From: Diploptera punctata
Lineage: Eukaryota; Arthropoda; Insecta; Blattodea; Blaberidae
Length of the DNA stretch: 64,000 nt
Reading direction: 5' to 3'
Assembly: GCA_030220185.1 (NCBI GenBank)
Contig: JASPKZ010010277.1
Span: forward strand, 586,501-650,500
The first letter of the stretch is position 1, and the number at the start of each line of letters is the position of its first letter. Under the pieces are notes generated by a model, which searched no databases, was not told where the DNA came from, and saw nothing but the letters and a program-made list of their open reading frames with translations. Positions 1-11,049 of this stretch are shown here, piece by piece. Both the position numbers and the translations under genes were made by a program.

Positions 1-305
1 TATTTGAAAATGGGCCTATGTATGACATTACGACATATTTCTTTATGTTTTCTTTGGGTAAAGGAAAAACTTTGTTAATTGCTTTTTTGTAATGAACTTC
101 CTTAATTAAATATTCTATCATTTTAGGGTCGTAGTTATTATTAATAGCTAATCGTTTAATAATATTCAATTCATTATTATATTCCAAGGGTGAAAGAGGG
201 ATATTTAAAAGTCTATGAATGTAACTATTAAAGGCTGCCATCTTATGAGAATATGGGTGAAGAGAAGAACTATGGATAGTAGTATCAGTATTTGTTAAAT
301 TAAAA
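1..305 (-). mobile_element. Penelope-like element, reverse transcriptase C-terminal fragment, cut by window edge
   Basis: Read on the minus strand, the interval is open and gives a protein segment with TNTDTTIHSSS, HPYSHK and an Asn-Ser..Arg-Leu stretch. It then has a region ending in KKYVVMSYIGPFS that runs off the window. The order 'T-D-T-T-I-H ... H-P-x-S-H-K ... N-S-x-x-x-R-L' is characteristic of the end of the Penelope-family reverse transcriptase. The YIG-P segment is where the linker to the GIY-YIG endonuclease begins. The 5' side breaks off at about 305 and abuts the hairpin repeat at 318-480. This suggests a 5'-truncated insertion. Confidence 0.65.
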
Positions 306-317
306 AAATTTAAATAA

Positions 318-480
318 ATATCGTTGTATTGTTGCTTAGATCAGTTGGAACACAATTCATAATTTGTTAGCATGTCTGAAAAAGATACAGTGTACCGAAA
401 CAGCTGTCACTGAATTATATGATAAATATGAAAATCAAATAAAACTACGTTTTATTTTTATTTAATTAATATACATGTAA
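318..480 (+). repeat. Penelope-associated hairpin repeat, single arm with decayed hammerhead-like core
   Basis: This is a close copy of one arm of the palindrome at 16137-16482. It contains CTGAAAA (376-382) where the other copies have CTGAAGA, followed by a partly broken stem and then CCGAAACAGCTGTC. The change removes the core guanine of the hammerhead consensus, so this copy is predicted inactive. It lies next to the Penelope reverse-transcriptase fragment. Confidence 0.55.
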
Positions 481-544
481 TACTGTATTTGCGTTAATTG
501 ATCCTAATAGTCTCTGATTAACAATAATGATTGCTTGTGACTTT

Positions 545-905
545 CTAGGATTTAATTCAAGTCCATATTTTTCTGTCCATGCCGTTAGCTAGTCAAGGTC
601 CTCATTACGTTTGGTTACCGCGTAATTTAAAGAATATTTGTCTGCGTGAATGTAGATCTGCATATCGTCTGCGAATAAATAATGTTTGCAATGTTTTAGA
701 GAGTCAGATATGCCATTTATATAGATTTAAAAAAGCAATGGACCGAGCACCGAACCCTGTGGAACTCCAGCTTTATGGTAGGTCCAAGAAGAACGTAAAG
801 TAGAATTTTCTACAATACATTGCTGGCGCTCACGAAGGTAGGAATTTAACCATTGCGTGACACTGTCAGAAAGTGAGAGATTTTTTTTAGTTTAAGCAAC
901 AATAA
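545..905 (-). pseudogene. Jockey/CR1-type LINE reverse transcriptase fragment
   Basis: On the minus strand the translation contains AGVPQGSVLGPLLF followed by INGISDSLKHC and then the catalytic YLFADDMQIY box. After that comes an Asn-Pro-x-Lys-Ser stretch. These are reverse-transcriptase motifs of Jockey/CR1-group LINEs. Internal stops show it is dead. It may belong to the same family as the fragment at 14161-14870, which carries the preceding part of the domain. Confidence 0.7.
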
Positions 906-1908
906 GTCCAAGTCTACCGTGTCAAAATAGAATATACTGTGAAACTTATTTTTTTACATTGATTTCCTTTAGATTTATTGATTACTCGGCATTCGCTGCT
1001 ACTCTTAAATATATGCTAACGTGTTTTAGTTAAATAAGTAAAAGGAATAATAAATATAAATGTATATCATTATTTGAGATTTGAAAGACAAAATTCGTTA
1101 TTTTGAGTTATCCATAAAAGAAAATCCGCCGTGCGGTGCTTGCCTGGGAATCTACTTATCCCTATCATCTTGGCAACAATGAAAGACAAAAATGGTTATT
1201 GTGAGTTATCATTAAGAGATAAATATATGCTGTCGCGGACTTTCCTGTAGAGTTTTTTTTTTAGATATTCAATTCTGTGTACATTAATTTTGTGTAATTG
1301 TTATGGTTTAGGCACGTAAGTCATTTAAAGGTAAAAAAGGGACCTTTTTCACGTTTTTCACTACAAAGGGTGTTTTTAAAGGTGTAGGAGTTGAGTATCT
1401 CAACTCTCTTATAGCCTATGTTCATTCCGGGAATCTCCTGAACATTTTGCATAAAACCCCATCACAATCGGCCCAACGGTTTGGCCGCGCATAGAGTACG
1501 AACAAACAAACAAACCAATAAACAAAGAAACAAACATTCATTTTTATATACTAGATAGAAGCAAATGTAATAACATTATGATTGTATTTAGGTAGTTTAA
1601 TCAAAAATTCTAATTCTGGGGCAAATTCAGGATCTTAGAAATGATTACCGAGAACTTTTCTAGGTTAAGATCATCCGAGATGTATGAGTAGCAAAACTTT
1701 CTCCATCCTCGGTTGGTTAAGAATCATAGTTCATGTCCGCCGTAGGCTCTAATAGCCTATAAACATGGTACCTTTAAAATGAATCATTACGGGCATGCTA
1801 TATTTCTAAAAAAAATCATAAGGAATAAGTTAGCTCCATTCGATCAATTGAACAATTTTAAATTTAACTTTCATAAGATTCATGATGTGTTCCGTTGAGG
1901 TTTATTCA

Positions 1909-2089
1909 AAATTAATATAAAATTATAGAATATTCACCTGAAAGGTCCGTCTCCTCAACTAAATTATCATTTAACTGTAGCGCTTTCGGGACTTGTCGGG
2001 ACAAGTCCCGAAAGCGCTACAGTTAAATGATAATTAAGTTGAGGAGACGGACCTTTCAGGTGAATATTCTATAATTTTATATTAATTTT
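1909..2089. repeat. Near-perfect 181-base palindrome, hammerhead half-core at centre
   Basis: The arms (about 1909-1993 and 2004-2089) are almost perfectly complementary around the centre ACTTGTCGGGACAAGT. Each arm carries CCCGAAAGCGCTACAG, that is GAA, the palindrome AGCGCT, then A. This is the downstream half of a hammerhead-like core. The CTGATGA half is missing at the centre. A sister element at 3988-4177 retains it. Confidence 0.75.
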
Positions 2090-2182
2090 AAATTTAACAG
2101 TAAGAAATATCTTAAAAACTGTAACACGTAATGCAGTGTCATTAAAATTCAATTATAGGTTTACTTTATTACATACTTTCAT

Positions 2183-2371
2183 GTCCACCGCTGTGGTCAC
2201 AGGATAGAGTCGCTGCCTCGTATGCAGCAGGTTCGATCCCCAGGCGGGACAAGTTTCCTGGATGATTCTTTTTCAAGGTTTTTCCTCACCCGTAAGATAA
2301 ACATCGGGAAGCGTTAATGTCCAAACGGTCCTTAAACAGCATCTGGCCATCATAATCATCATCATCATATT
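2183..2371 (+). mobile_element. tRNA-derived SINE, family 1, 3'-truncated
   Basis: The head starts GTCCACCGCTGTGGTC and includes a B-box-like GGTTCGATCCCC. The body has TTTTTCCTCACC and GTAAGATAAA, and the copy ends in a CATCAT repeat. It is diverged from the other copies in this window and lacks either known tail. Confidence 0.75.
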
Positions 2372-2654
2372 CGACATGTTTAGTATGAATATGTGTGTGA
2401 ATGGTGCGTTTCATTTTAATGTTGTGTCTTGAAGGAAACCCTGAAATTGAGGTGATCATTTATTCGGAGAGACCTTCCATGTCTTTATGTGGTCAAAAAA
2501 GTATGTAAATGATTCATAGTTAAAATTTCTCTCCCATCAGATCATGTCACTGTAAGGCCCGTGTGGCATGTGGTACGTAAAATTATCTATAACATGTGAG
2601 ATTATTAAACTGCGTTAATTAAAAAAAATACTTTAATTTCTTTTAATTAATGTA

Positions 2655-2960
2655 CAGTAGATAAAGTAAAAAATAATACAATAAGAGAAATAATGAATGT
2701 AGAAAAGGATATTGTACAAAAGTTTGAAGAAATCCAACTAAGATGGTATGGATATATAATGACAAGAAGGGACACAAAAACAAAGAAAGAAGTATTGAAA
2801 TGGATACCGCCTGGAAAAGGGAAATGTGGTAGACCAAAGCCAACGTGGATAAAGGGAATTCAAGACAACATGAAGAAGAGAAATACGACAGAAGCAGACA
2901 CTCAAGACCGAGAAGTGTGGAAGAAAAAAATATATTTTTTTGGTTGAGGATACCTGTGTA
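2655..2960 (+). pseudogene. RTE/BovB-type LINE, C-terminal tail of the reverse transcriptase ORF
   Basis: The 84-codon open stretch has LRWYGYIMTR, PPGKGKCGRPKPTW and a final EVWKKK. The pattern W-Y-G-H/Y, R-x-P and G-R-P-x-x-x-W near the end of the ORF is typical of RTE/BovB-type LINEs, which often persist as 5'-truncated copies. No reverse-transcriptase core is present here. Confidence 0.7.
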
Positions 2961-3014
2961 AATAATTAAAACAATCCTGAAATAAAAATAAAAATAAACA
3001 TTTTCATCATCGTC

Positions 3015-3960
3015 TTCAAGGATTAGACCTGTTGCCCTATTCCGACTCAAAATTGCTCACACCATCTTTTCAAAGGTCGACCTATATTTTTTGACCCTCT
3101 CGGATTATAATATAAACAGTTATTGCTAACCTATTGTTCGGCACTCGTAGAACATGGTCTTTCCAATGTTCTCTATATTTTTCTATTAATGTTATAATTG
3201 GCTCTATGTTCAATTCCTTTCGGGTATCAGTACTTATTTTACCTAATAATCTATTTCCAGTTACAAAGCGGAGATATTTTATTTCTGAAACTTCGATTTG
3301 TCTTAACTGATCGGAAATAAGTGTCCAACTTTCACATCCATATAATAAGAGTGGCAACACAAATACACTATATAATTTTAGCAGAGTTTTTGTCGTCTTA
3401 TATTGTATTTTAATGTTCGCTCTATTGAACCACAGAAGTGTTTGAATCTATTCAATTTTATTTCGACGTCTTGTGATTTCCTGTATCCTAAAGAGTATCC
3501 CAAATAATTAAATATATTTATTTGTTTTGTATTAGGCTTTTTCCACAATACAATATTTCTCCTTCATCCCAAAGTGATTTGTCGCGACAGGTTCCTGTCT
3601 AAAGCACCTGATTCCCTCAAATCTCTAGCTTCCATACTTCTTCTCACTCCATCTATCCAACGTCCTCTAGGTCTGCCTCTTCCACTTCTTCCATTAGCTT
3701 TCCAATTAAGGATATTATATCTTCTTCCATTGTTATGAGGTGCCCATACCTTTTAAAACGTTTTTCTTCTATTTTTTTCTTATATGTTTTTTTTTTCAAC
3801 TTGCATAATTTCCCTTATTGTGCTGTTTCTGACACTATCCCTTCTTCAAATTCTTGTCTGTCGCCTCCAAAAATCCATTTCTACTGCTAATAGCTTATTG
3901 GGCTTTTATACTGTTATACTTACTCTCCAGATTTTATTTATTTGTTCTATATTTAATTAA
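3015..3960 (-). pseudogene. RTE/BovB-type LINE fragments, minus strand, two overlapping pieces
   Basis: The right piece (about 3541-3960) translates on the minus strand to RYGHL and SGRGRPRGRWIDGVRR-like sequence. The left piece (3082-3360) starts LLYGCESWTL and continues through EVSEIKYLRF to a weak G-H-W-x-x-H-V region. Both are C-terminal ends of the same LINE type, so at least two copies are stacked in one orientation. Frameshifts and stops are present. Confidence 0.65.
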
Positions 3961-3987
3961 TATATTATAATAATAATATTAAAGTAT

Positions 3988-4177
3988 AAATTATGGAATA
4001 TTTACCTAAAAGGTCCGTCTCCTCAACTTTATTAGTTATTTATCTGTACCGATTTCGGGACTAGTCCTATCATTAGCGGTTTTGAATCCTGCTGATGATG
4101 GTACTAGTCCCGAAGGTGCTACAGTTAAATAAATAAGTTGAGGAGACGGGCCTTTTAGGTAAATATTCCATAATTTT
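3988..4177. repeat. 190-base inverted repeat with a CTGATGA hammerhead-like core
   Basis: The arms match those of the palindrome at 1909-2089, including the shared GTCCGTCTCCTCAACT. The right arm on + carries CTGATGA at 4092-4098, then a GG...CC hairpin, GAA (4112-4114), a degraded AGCGCT and A at 4121. CTG (4089-4091) can pair with CAG (4122-4124) as stem I. The minus-strand arm has CTAATGA in the same place. A loop of about 30 bases separates the arms. Confidence 0.65.
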
Positions 4178-4688
4178 ATTTCTTAAATTATCCTAATCGC
4201 CAATTTGTATTATTATGGAGGTTTCTACGTAATTATGGACCAATATGTTTTCGATTATTCCCTAGTTTTCAAAAAGAAATATGATTTATATTAAAAACCT
4301 CGTGTTATTATTCCTATCACAGATCTTGTTCTGGACCGTGCACTCAATAACCCAACAGAATTTTCAATAATCTCAATTCTGAATAAGTTTTATATTCATC
4401 TCACAGCGTTGATCCCTCCAGGAAATCTTTATGTATTAGACTTACCAGCTAGCAGCCCATCAAAATAGAGTTCAGAGATCTTGTTTTAACACACTTTGGT
4501 CAGGGCTTTCTTAAACGTTCTTGCCGACACCGCTATAGTTATAACGCAGTATGGGTTTAACGAGACAAAAGATCGATGAAGTAAAAAAAATATATTCAGT
4601 CCCTGTGGACTAGTGGTTACTAGGACCCTTTGATAAATGTTCATTGCAAAAATATTATTATTTAATCATAAATGCATTATTTAAGGAT

Positions 4689-4692
<4 letters not shown>

Positions 4693-4728
<36 letters not shown>
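4693..4728. repeat. (AT)n microsatellite
   Basis: This is an uninterrupted TA dinucleotide run immediately upstream of the LINE fragment that follows. Confidence 0.95.
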
Positions 4729-4731
<3 letters not shown>

Positions 4732-5190
4732 TTTAGACGTTATAAAAGAGATTATACAGACAATAATAGAAAGTATACTTACATATGGATCAGAAAGCTG
4801 GACAATAAATGAAAGGATGCAGAAAAGAATCTTGGCGACAGAAATGGATGGATTACGGAGAAGTATGAGAATATCCAGGCTACAACATATTCGAAATACA
4901 TATATCAGACAAGAAATGGATGCACAAGAAACTGTTATCGATAGGATAACAAAGAGAGTTCTACAGTGGTATGGACATGTACAACGGATGTCGGAAGTCC
5001 AGTGGCCTAAACAGGTGTTGGATTGGATGGTATCAGGCAGAAGGAAGAGGAGGAGAAGTAGAAGAGCATGGTATGAGGGAATATATGATGCCATGATGAA
5101 GAGGGGTATGGAAGATGGTCAATGGGAAGATAGAAATCTCTGGATAGCAGGAATCAAGGGCAAACTGCTGTAAAGTGGAAAGCCTGTATT
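4727..5190 (+). pseudogene. RTE/BovB-type LINE, C-terminal part of the reverse transcriptase ORF
   Basis: The 148-codon open frame begins near IIESILTYGSESWTI and passes through EMDGLRRSMRISRL. It continues with LQWYGHVQRM and GRRKRRRSRRAW before the stop. This is the thumb and C-terminal region only, as in the fragments at 2655 and 20430. The upstream catalytic part is lost, and the AT microsatellite sits at the break. Confidence 0.8.
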
Positions 5191-5208
5191 AAGTATTAAG
5201 TAAGTATG

Positions 5209-5815
5209 TTATAACTATATTTTTGACATTTGGCAATGAAGGCAAATATGATATGAAAGAAAATGAATGCATGAGTCGGGATTTTAACCCGAGTCTCTAA
5301 ACTCTTTACGTTTAACGCTCTAACCATCGGAGCCACTCAAGTATTCCAACACAAACATACATTTTTCTTATACATGTAGTATTCTGAATTCACACAAGAG
5401 GTAGCGGGAAGTCGTACTAACTTCCATCTAGCGGCCATAACAGGTAAGCAAGTTTTTTTAAAGATAATATGTATTTTATATCAGTAACGCTTGTATATTT
5501 AGATGTTATAACTATATTTTTGACTTTTGGCAATGAAGGCAAATATGATATGAAAAAATATATTTATAACATCTAAATATACAAGCGTTACTGCTATAAA
5601 GTAAATATTATCTTTAAAAATGCTTACTTGTTATGGTGGCCGCTAGATGGCAGTTGGAACGACTTCCCGCTATCTCTTGTGTGAATTGAGAATACTACAT
5701 ATATAAGAAAAATGTATGTTTGTGTTGGAATACTTGAGTGGTTCAGATGGTTAGAGCGTTAAACGTACAGAGTCTAGAGACTCCGGTTCAAATCCCGACT
5801 CCAGCATTCATTTGC
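5209..5815. repeat. Roughly 600-base inverted repeat with tRNA-like heads
   Basis: The left arm (about 5261-5516) is complementary to the right arm (about 5560-5813). Each arm ends in a tRNA-like segment. On the + strand right arm, GAGTGGTTCAGATGGTTAG resembles an A box and GGTTCAAATCCC a B box. A 50-base segment beginning GTTATAACTATATTTTTGAC occurs directly repeated at 5209 and 5505. The structure looks like two head-to-head tRNA-SINE copies or one foldback element. A TA microsatellite follows directly. Confidence 0.7.
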
Positions 5816-5821
5816 TTTTCG

Positions 5822-5825
<4 letters not shown>

Positions 5826-5869
<44 letters not shown>
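5826..5869. repeat. (AT)n microsatellite
   Basis: This TA run joins the tRNA-like inverted repeat to a LINE tail. Confidence 0.95.
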
Positions 5870-5872
<3 letters not shown>

Positions 5873-5960
5873 GACGGCCAAGGAAAAGAATGGTCTTATA
5901 ACCGGAACAGGTCGCATTAACTTCCTCCTGGAAAGGAAGAAGATTCCAAAAAAGTAAAAG
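5870..5960 (+). pseudogene. LINE 3' tail fragment
   Basis: The translation has LGRPRKRMV followed, after a stop, by PEQVALTSSWKGRR. The same nucleotide ending (GGAACAGGTCGCATT..CCTGGAAAGGAAGAAG) occurs at 12248-12290 behind another LINE fragment. This supports a shared LINE 3' end. Confidence 0.6.
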
Positions 5961-6096
5961 GTAATAAAATTAATGCCAATATTACTTCACCAGAAATTGT
6001 TTGCACTATTTGTAATATTTTAAAACAATAAATTAATTAATTCATTAACTCCAAGAGATTCGATATTATTCTTTATTTAAAAAAATGTTCCAAAAT

Positions 6097-6250
6097 TCGC
6101 GGGTTCAAATATGGCCGGGGTCAATGAACTAATCATGCCATGAAAATTCTGAGTATAGGTTCCTTCGGCAAAAAAGGCCTCTGAGGTAATTTTTTGGCCC
6201 TTTCACTCTCATATTTGTATTGCGACGCTAACGACCTTAGATGTTAAAGG
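6097..6250 (+). mobile_element. tRNA-derived SINE fragment, related to family 2
   Basis: It starts at a B-box-like CGCGGGTTCAAATATGGCCG. It continues with GGCCTCTGAGG and ends in a GACCTTAGATGTTAAAGGC tail followed by an A/T-rich end. The A-box half is missing. Confidence 0.55.
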
Positions 6251-6581
6251 CCGTCGTTAAATAAAATAATAGAAAATAGATACATTTAAGATAATACATG
6301 CAATCCCTATAAAATCCGAGTCTCATCTAAATCAAGAAGATTATTGAAAACTGTAGGAGCTTCTTATCCATGCGCCGCGTCGGTTATTTTTCTTCCCATG
6401 CTGGACCTTTGTGATGAATTGTCATAAACTAAGAAACTAAATCCTTCCAGAACCTAACAACTTGCGACTAATCAACCTTCTAATAATGCTGAGAAAAAAT
6501 TGGAACTTATTTTTGCTCGTCTCAATACCTGAAGTTGTGGGGGGGAATCATACCTAACCATTAATTTGGCTTTAAGAATTC

Positions 6582-7176
6582 TCATAAGTAATGCCACGAG
6601 TGATTTCCAATTTATCTAGAGGATTTGGAAATCAAGTGTGGCATTTATTAGGAATATTTAACGAAAAAAAAAAGCTGTTTACTGAAAAGTCATTATTTAA
6701 ATATAGTTACAGGTATTTTAAAATGTGTATATATTTAATGTAAACGGTTATATTTGAAAACAAATCAGAAATGTGAGGTTATGTTTATTCATTGCAACTT
6801 GATCATATTATTTATTGCTAAACAGGATCGCAATATTGTAAGAATGCACCCTAGTGGAGAAATAATGAAACATATCAAACCTTATATCATAATCAACATT
6901 ACAGGTTATTAATTAATTTTTTTAGTAATCAACTCGGTAAAATCAAGGAATCTGTTCATTATTTGCTATATTCAATGTATTTATTGGAGAAAAATAATAC
7001 TCTGAGCTGTTCAGAATATTAAAAAGGAGGAGCTTCCTTTATCGCAAAGCAGGAGTTGATAAAGAGAAAACGATAAAGAGCGAGGTGAATCACGACTGTC
7101 ATTGGTTGTAAAACAAAATTCCTTGAAACGTGATTGGTCATTGACTACCACTTGAGGCATGAATTAAACAGTCATA
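6582..7176 (+). mobile_element. Terminal-palindrome element, copy 1 (diverged)
   Basis: It starts CATAAGTAATGCCACGAG and ends near GGCATGAATTAAACAGTC, like the copies at 50319, 56678 and 57360. The terminal hairpin GATTTCC...GGAAATC has lost its inner part here. No open reading frame of note is present and I see no target-site duplication. Confidence 0.6.
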
Positions 7177-7384
7177 GTAAATTGATTGAGCATATCGTTA
7201 CAGGTTCCAACAGGAAAAATAGTACAGTGGCTGTCTCCTTAAAGATTGAGAAATCTTTCCATATGACTTCGATAAATTGACTAATCTATAAATTGATTAA
7301 CTTTAAAAATTTGCCTTCATTCATCGGAATTCTAGCTAAATACCTCAGTAATGGACAATGGTTTGTATCGGTTAGTAGGTATGC

Positions 7385-7805
7385 TTCTGGTTGTTAGTCC
7401 CTCCTAGCGGGATTTCCACAAAGTACAGCTTTCTCTCCTTTGCTGTACGCAATGTATATATCCAGATCATTCCTCTATCCCCCACGTTCAAACCGCATAT
7501 TTCGCCGATGATACCTGTCTCTTTTTCTAACCTCATTTCATTCCCTTCCTAGAAGAATCCGTATATTCCAGAATGCCCGAAATATACCATTTATCTGGTT
7601 CCATCAATGGAACATGTAAATTAATGAAACAAAACTCAAGTGATCATTTTTTACCAAATTCTCTCGCCGCTCCCCTGACCAGGTCTCATTAGAAGCTCGC
7701 CATCTCTGCTTGGAGCCTTGGGTCAAATACTTTGGACTTAATTTCTATTCTACTTTTACGTTCAAAATTCGTATTTGGCATTCCATTGTTCTGGAATATT
7801 TGAAA
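7385..7805 (+). pseudogene. Jockey-type LINE reverse transcriptase remnant
   Basis: Across several frames the + strand gives a Leu-Leu/Tyr-rich segment, then VQTAYFADDTCL (the FADD catalytic box). Next come SRRSPDQVSLEARHL and then PWVKYFGLNFYST. This matches the order palm, FADD, 'V-K-Y-L-G' seen in Jockey-group elements. It is heavily frameshifted and inactive. Confidence 0.6.
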
Positions 7806-7979
7806 TGTTCTATGAAAGACACGGAAGGACGATTAGAAAAAGACAGGAAGAATTCGGTTTGTATATGAGGGTTAGATAGGAGTTCTGATACTCGTACATA
7901 ATGTTGTATACAGCAAGGTAGAGCACCTTGTGGAACTTCCTCTAGGAGAGGCTTGCAGTCAGAATTATACATACTAAAA

Positions 7980-9220
7980 GAAAAGGTAATTATGGGACAT
8001 TTATTTTGAATGATTCTTCATTTATTTTTTGTGACGACAAGCAGCGAGGGATTCCAATCCTCACAACCACACAGCAGTAGGCTATGCTGCAGTTCACAGC
8101 TGTGTAGAAGTAAACGTGATCCTATGAGACAATACAGACGACTTAAAAAATGGGTGCAAAAATTCAATTACAAGGTTTGACTCTTATGGAAGGTTCATGG
8201 TCCCGTGAATATAAACTTCCAAACATCCATATCCTGAATAACTTTTTTCCAATAAATCCCTGTACAATTCACTTCACTACAATCAACATTAATGTTCTTA
8301 TCACATCTAATTCTTGGCCTCCCTACTGGGTGCTTTTTCTCTGGAATTAGTATGGTGGTTTCCTCTGGAATTGGGATAGTGGTGCTTATTCAGGATTCCC
8401 GAAAGGCAATTAAATTATTACACTGAGCAACAAAAAAGGATACTTTTTTTTGTCTCAGAAAGAAAAATATGTGATTCAGATAATATTTGTTATCCTGAAT
8501 TCAAATATGATCTCGGTTTTTCTCCATCACGCAAGGTTTCCGAGAGATAGGAATTTATAATTTCAAACACTTTAATATTTTCTACATTCGTAACTACACA
8601 ATATTCGAACATTCGGACTCACCTAGAAAGTAAGAACTTACAATTTTCTGCTATATTTCGCCTGTGGAGCATCCACCTTGATGATCCAACAATAATCGAC
8701 CATTTACCTTTATATCTTTTCCATAGTTGAAACCATTTGAATTAGCTCATTTGGTTTTATTTTACAATGGACAAATGGACGAAAAAACGTTTATTAAAAA
8801 AATAATTATTTAAATCCATTAATTGATATCGAAATAAAAACTGTGGGTGATGAAGAAATTCCGAATACATATTTGAAAATACGATAAAAAACTGCATTAG
8901 GTACAACTATTGGAACTCATGAGACAAAAATCATGTTGGCCAGTGTTATTAACGATCGAATTACTTGCAAATTACTGAGATAACCTCTCACCTTATAGGT
9001 ACTTTTTTATGCCACATGCAACCCGGGTCTTGCGACCTGTCGGGAGAGGGATTTAAATTATGGATCACACGCATAACTCTTTGACCACACAAGTACATGT
9101 TGAACCTTCTCGAACGAGTGATCAGCTCAATGGCAGGGCCTCCTCCGAGACAACACAATAGGAAAATGAAACGTACTATTCACTCATACTTTATATTGAA
9201 TATGGCAAATATTATAACGA
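7980..9220. other. No gene recognised
   Basis: This is AT-rich sequence with short frames only. Segments around 8040-8110 and 9000-9180 are richer in GC and look like decayed repeats, but I cannot assign them. Confidence 0.5.
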
Positions 9221-9225
9221 TTATG

Positions 9226-9398
9226 AAGGCCAGATGGTATTCGGGGACCGTTTAGGCCTTAAATGTTCCTGACATTTGTCTTACAGGTAAGTAAAAACCC
9301 TGAAAGAAATCACTCAGGAAACGTGTCCCGATCCAGGATCTAACCCAGGCCCGCTGCATACGAGGCAGCGAAGCTATCCTGAGACTACAATGGTGGAC
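9226..9398 (-). mobile_element. tRNA-derived SINE, family 1, truncated and diverged
   Basis: On the minus strand it reads from a GTCCACC-type head through a degraded B box to TCACCTGTAAG-like and GGCCATC-like body sequence. It faces the + strand copy at 9452, giving a head-to-head pair 53 bases apart. Confidence 0.7.
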
Positions 9399-9451
9399 TA
9401 TCAGGCAATTTTATGTCTTATATATTTTATTTCATTTCATTATGCATATGT

Positions 9452-9784
9452 GTCCACCGCTGTGGTCTCGAGGTAGCGTGCTACCTTGTCACGCAGCGGG
9501 CCCAGATTCGATCCCCGGTCGGGCAGTTTTTCTGGGTGAGGTTTTTATCGGGCTTTTTCCTCACCTGTAAGACAAATGTCAGGAAAACTTTAACGCGCAA
9601 ACGGTCCCCGAAATCATATGGCCATCATCATCATCCTTATCATTATCATCATCCTTCACCGGTGTGGAAAGCAACGGGAAGCTTCCACACCTACAATTCC
9701 CTAGTGAAGCTGCAAGCATAGCATGAAAATGCTATTATTGCAGTGACGGACCTACCCTCGGGCAGAATTACTATGAGTGGATGC
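9452..9784 (+). mobile_element. tRNA-derived SINE, family 1, full length with tail A
   Basis: The head is GTCCACCGCTGTGGTCTCG with a B-box-like GATTCGATCCCCGG. The body has TTTTTCCTCACCTGTAAGAC, a CATCATCAT run and CACCGGTGTGGAAAGC. It ends with a hairpin TAGCATGAAAATGCTA and a GGGCAGAATTACTATG end. The open frame over it is a by-product of its GC-rich head. Confidence 0.85.
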
Positions 9785-10065
9785 AGATATTTCATTATGC
9801 ATGCGAATCACGTGTAAAATCTTTGAGAAATATGCCTTACAACATTTTGTTTGGAGTTGGTATTCCTAATAAATTAATTCTGTTAATTAAGGTATGCTTG
9901 GATGGTACCCAGAATTATGTACGAATGGATAAACATAAATGTCAACTGGTTTCTCTGTCGAAAATGGATTGTAAGGAGGAAATGTATTATCACAATTTCT
10001 ATTCAATTTCGCTCTTGAATATGCTATTAGGAAAATTACCGAGAACAGTCTGTGCTTATATATGA
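9785..10065 (+). pseudogene. RTE/BovB-type LINE reverse transcriptase fragment (fingers/palm)
   Basis: The open frame contains YNILFGVGIPNKLILLIKVC, then a region that in intact elements reads N-G-L-x-Q-G-D-x-L-S-P-L-L-F. Here that region is decayed (SKMDCKEE.. and SISLLNMLLG). A full-length SINE abuts its left side. Confidence 0.6.
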
Positions 10066-10295
10066 ATGGCGTTCATCACGTTTTGTTCTAATCTGATTAC
10101 GTGAATCTAAAATGAGATAATGCTATTAATATAGCAAAACAACTAATTTTTAAACACCTGCAGGTATATTTGTGTATGTATTTAAAGACAAAAAACTAAG
10201 TAGGCAATATGAAGGTGGGCCATGATCGTTAAGCAGCTTATGACAAGGTAACTAACAGACAATTAATTCTTAAGAAAAATATCGTATCGTAAACC

Positions 10296-10683
10296 TATTT
10301 TTCCCTTTACAGAGATTTAGGCGCTCTCCCCCTACAGGGAAGAAATTGAACCATACTAATTTAGTTACACTTGTTTTCGTATAGATGTCATTTTGAGTGG
10401 TCCGTGGTCGGCGTTCCGCCTCATACTGACATCGAGGAAACCAAGGTAGTACTAGGACGGGAAAATTCGGCAAATTTTGCTTAGAGGCCTTTCCTGAATG
10501 GCTTAAGGATTTTTTACGAACCTGAAAATCTTCAGACTCGGGACCCACGGCTTAAAGTCCCTCCCGGAGGACTTGCTCCTTGGATTTTTCCGTCCTAAAA
10601 AATCCATCGACCCCGGCCGGGTTTGAACCCGCGACCCTCGGGACCAGAGGCAAGGAGCATAACCACTAGTCCACCGCGGCCGA
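10296..10683 (-). mobile_element. tRNA-derived SINE, family 2, full length
   Basis: On the minus strand the head is CGGCCGCGGTGGACTAGTGG with a B-box-like GGGTTCAAACCCGG. The body has GGAGCAAGTCCTCCGGGAGG and GATTTTCAGG, and the end is near CTGTAAAGGGAAAA. Closely matching copies lie at 41634-42018 (-) and 52527-52912 (+). Confidence 0.85.
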
Positions 10684-11049
10684 ATAAGAAAAATATAAAC
10701 ATTGAAATATCTAGGATCATTGTTAACAGGCCAGAATAATTTATTTATTTATATACATATTTTCAATGTTTACATATATTTCTGTGCCTAAAGTTTTAAT
10801 TCCCGTCTCCACTCGTCTCTATCCATTCACTCCATGTCCTCCAGTCCTCTTGTTCTCATTCCAGTTCTTATTTCTTGCATCCATGAGTTTCGAGGTCTTC
10901 CTTTCTTTCATCTTCCAGGTCGACACCATTCCAATGTTTTTCTACGCAAATCATAGAAATTAATAAATTGAAATATCGATTCTTTATAATGGCACGAAAA
11001 TTATCCTTAATTTAGATAATTATTCCAGAGAAGATATTTTAATAAATCA

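Noticed and set aside
2643..3050. 135-codon minus-strand hydrophobic frame
   Set aside because: It is antisense to the LINE tail at 2655-2960, and its Leu/Phe/Tyr-rich composition comes from the purine-rich coding strand.
4681..5094. 137-codon minus-strand frame opposite the LINE fragment
   Set aside because: It is the antisense of the RTE tail frame and contains the translated TA microsatellite. The + strand reading has recognised LINE motifs.
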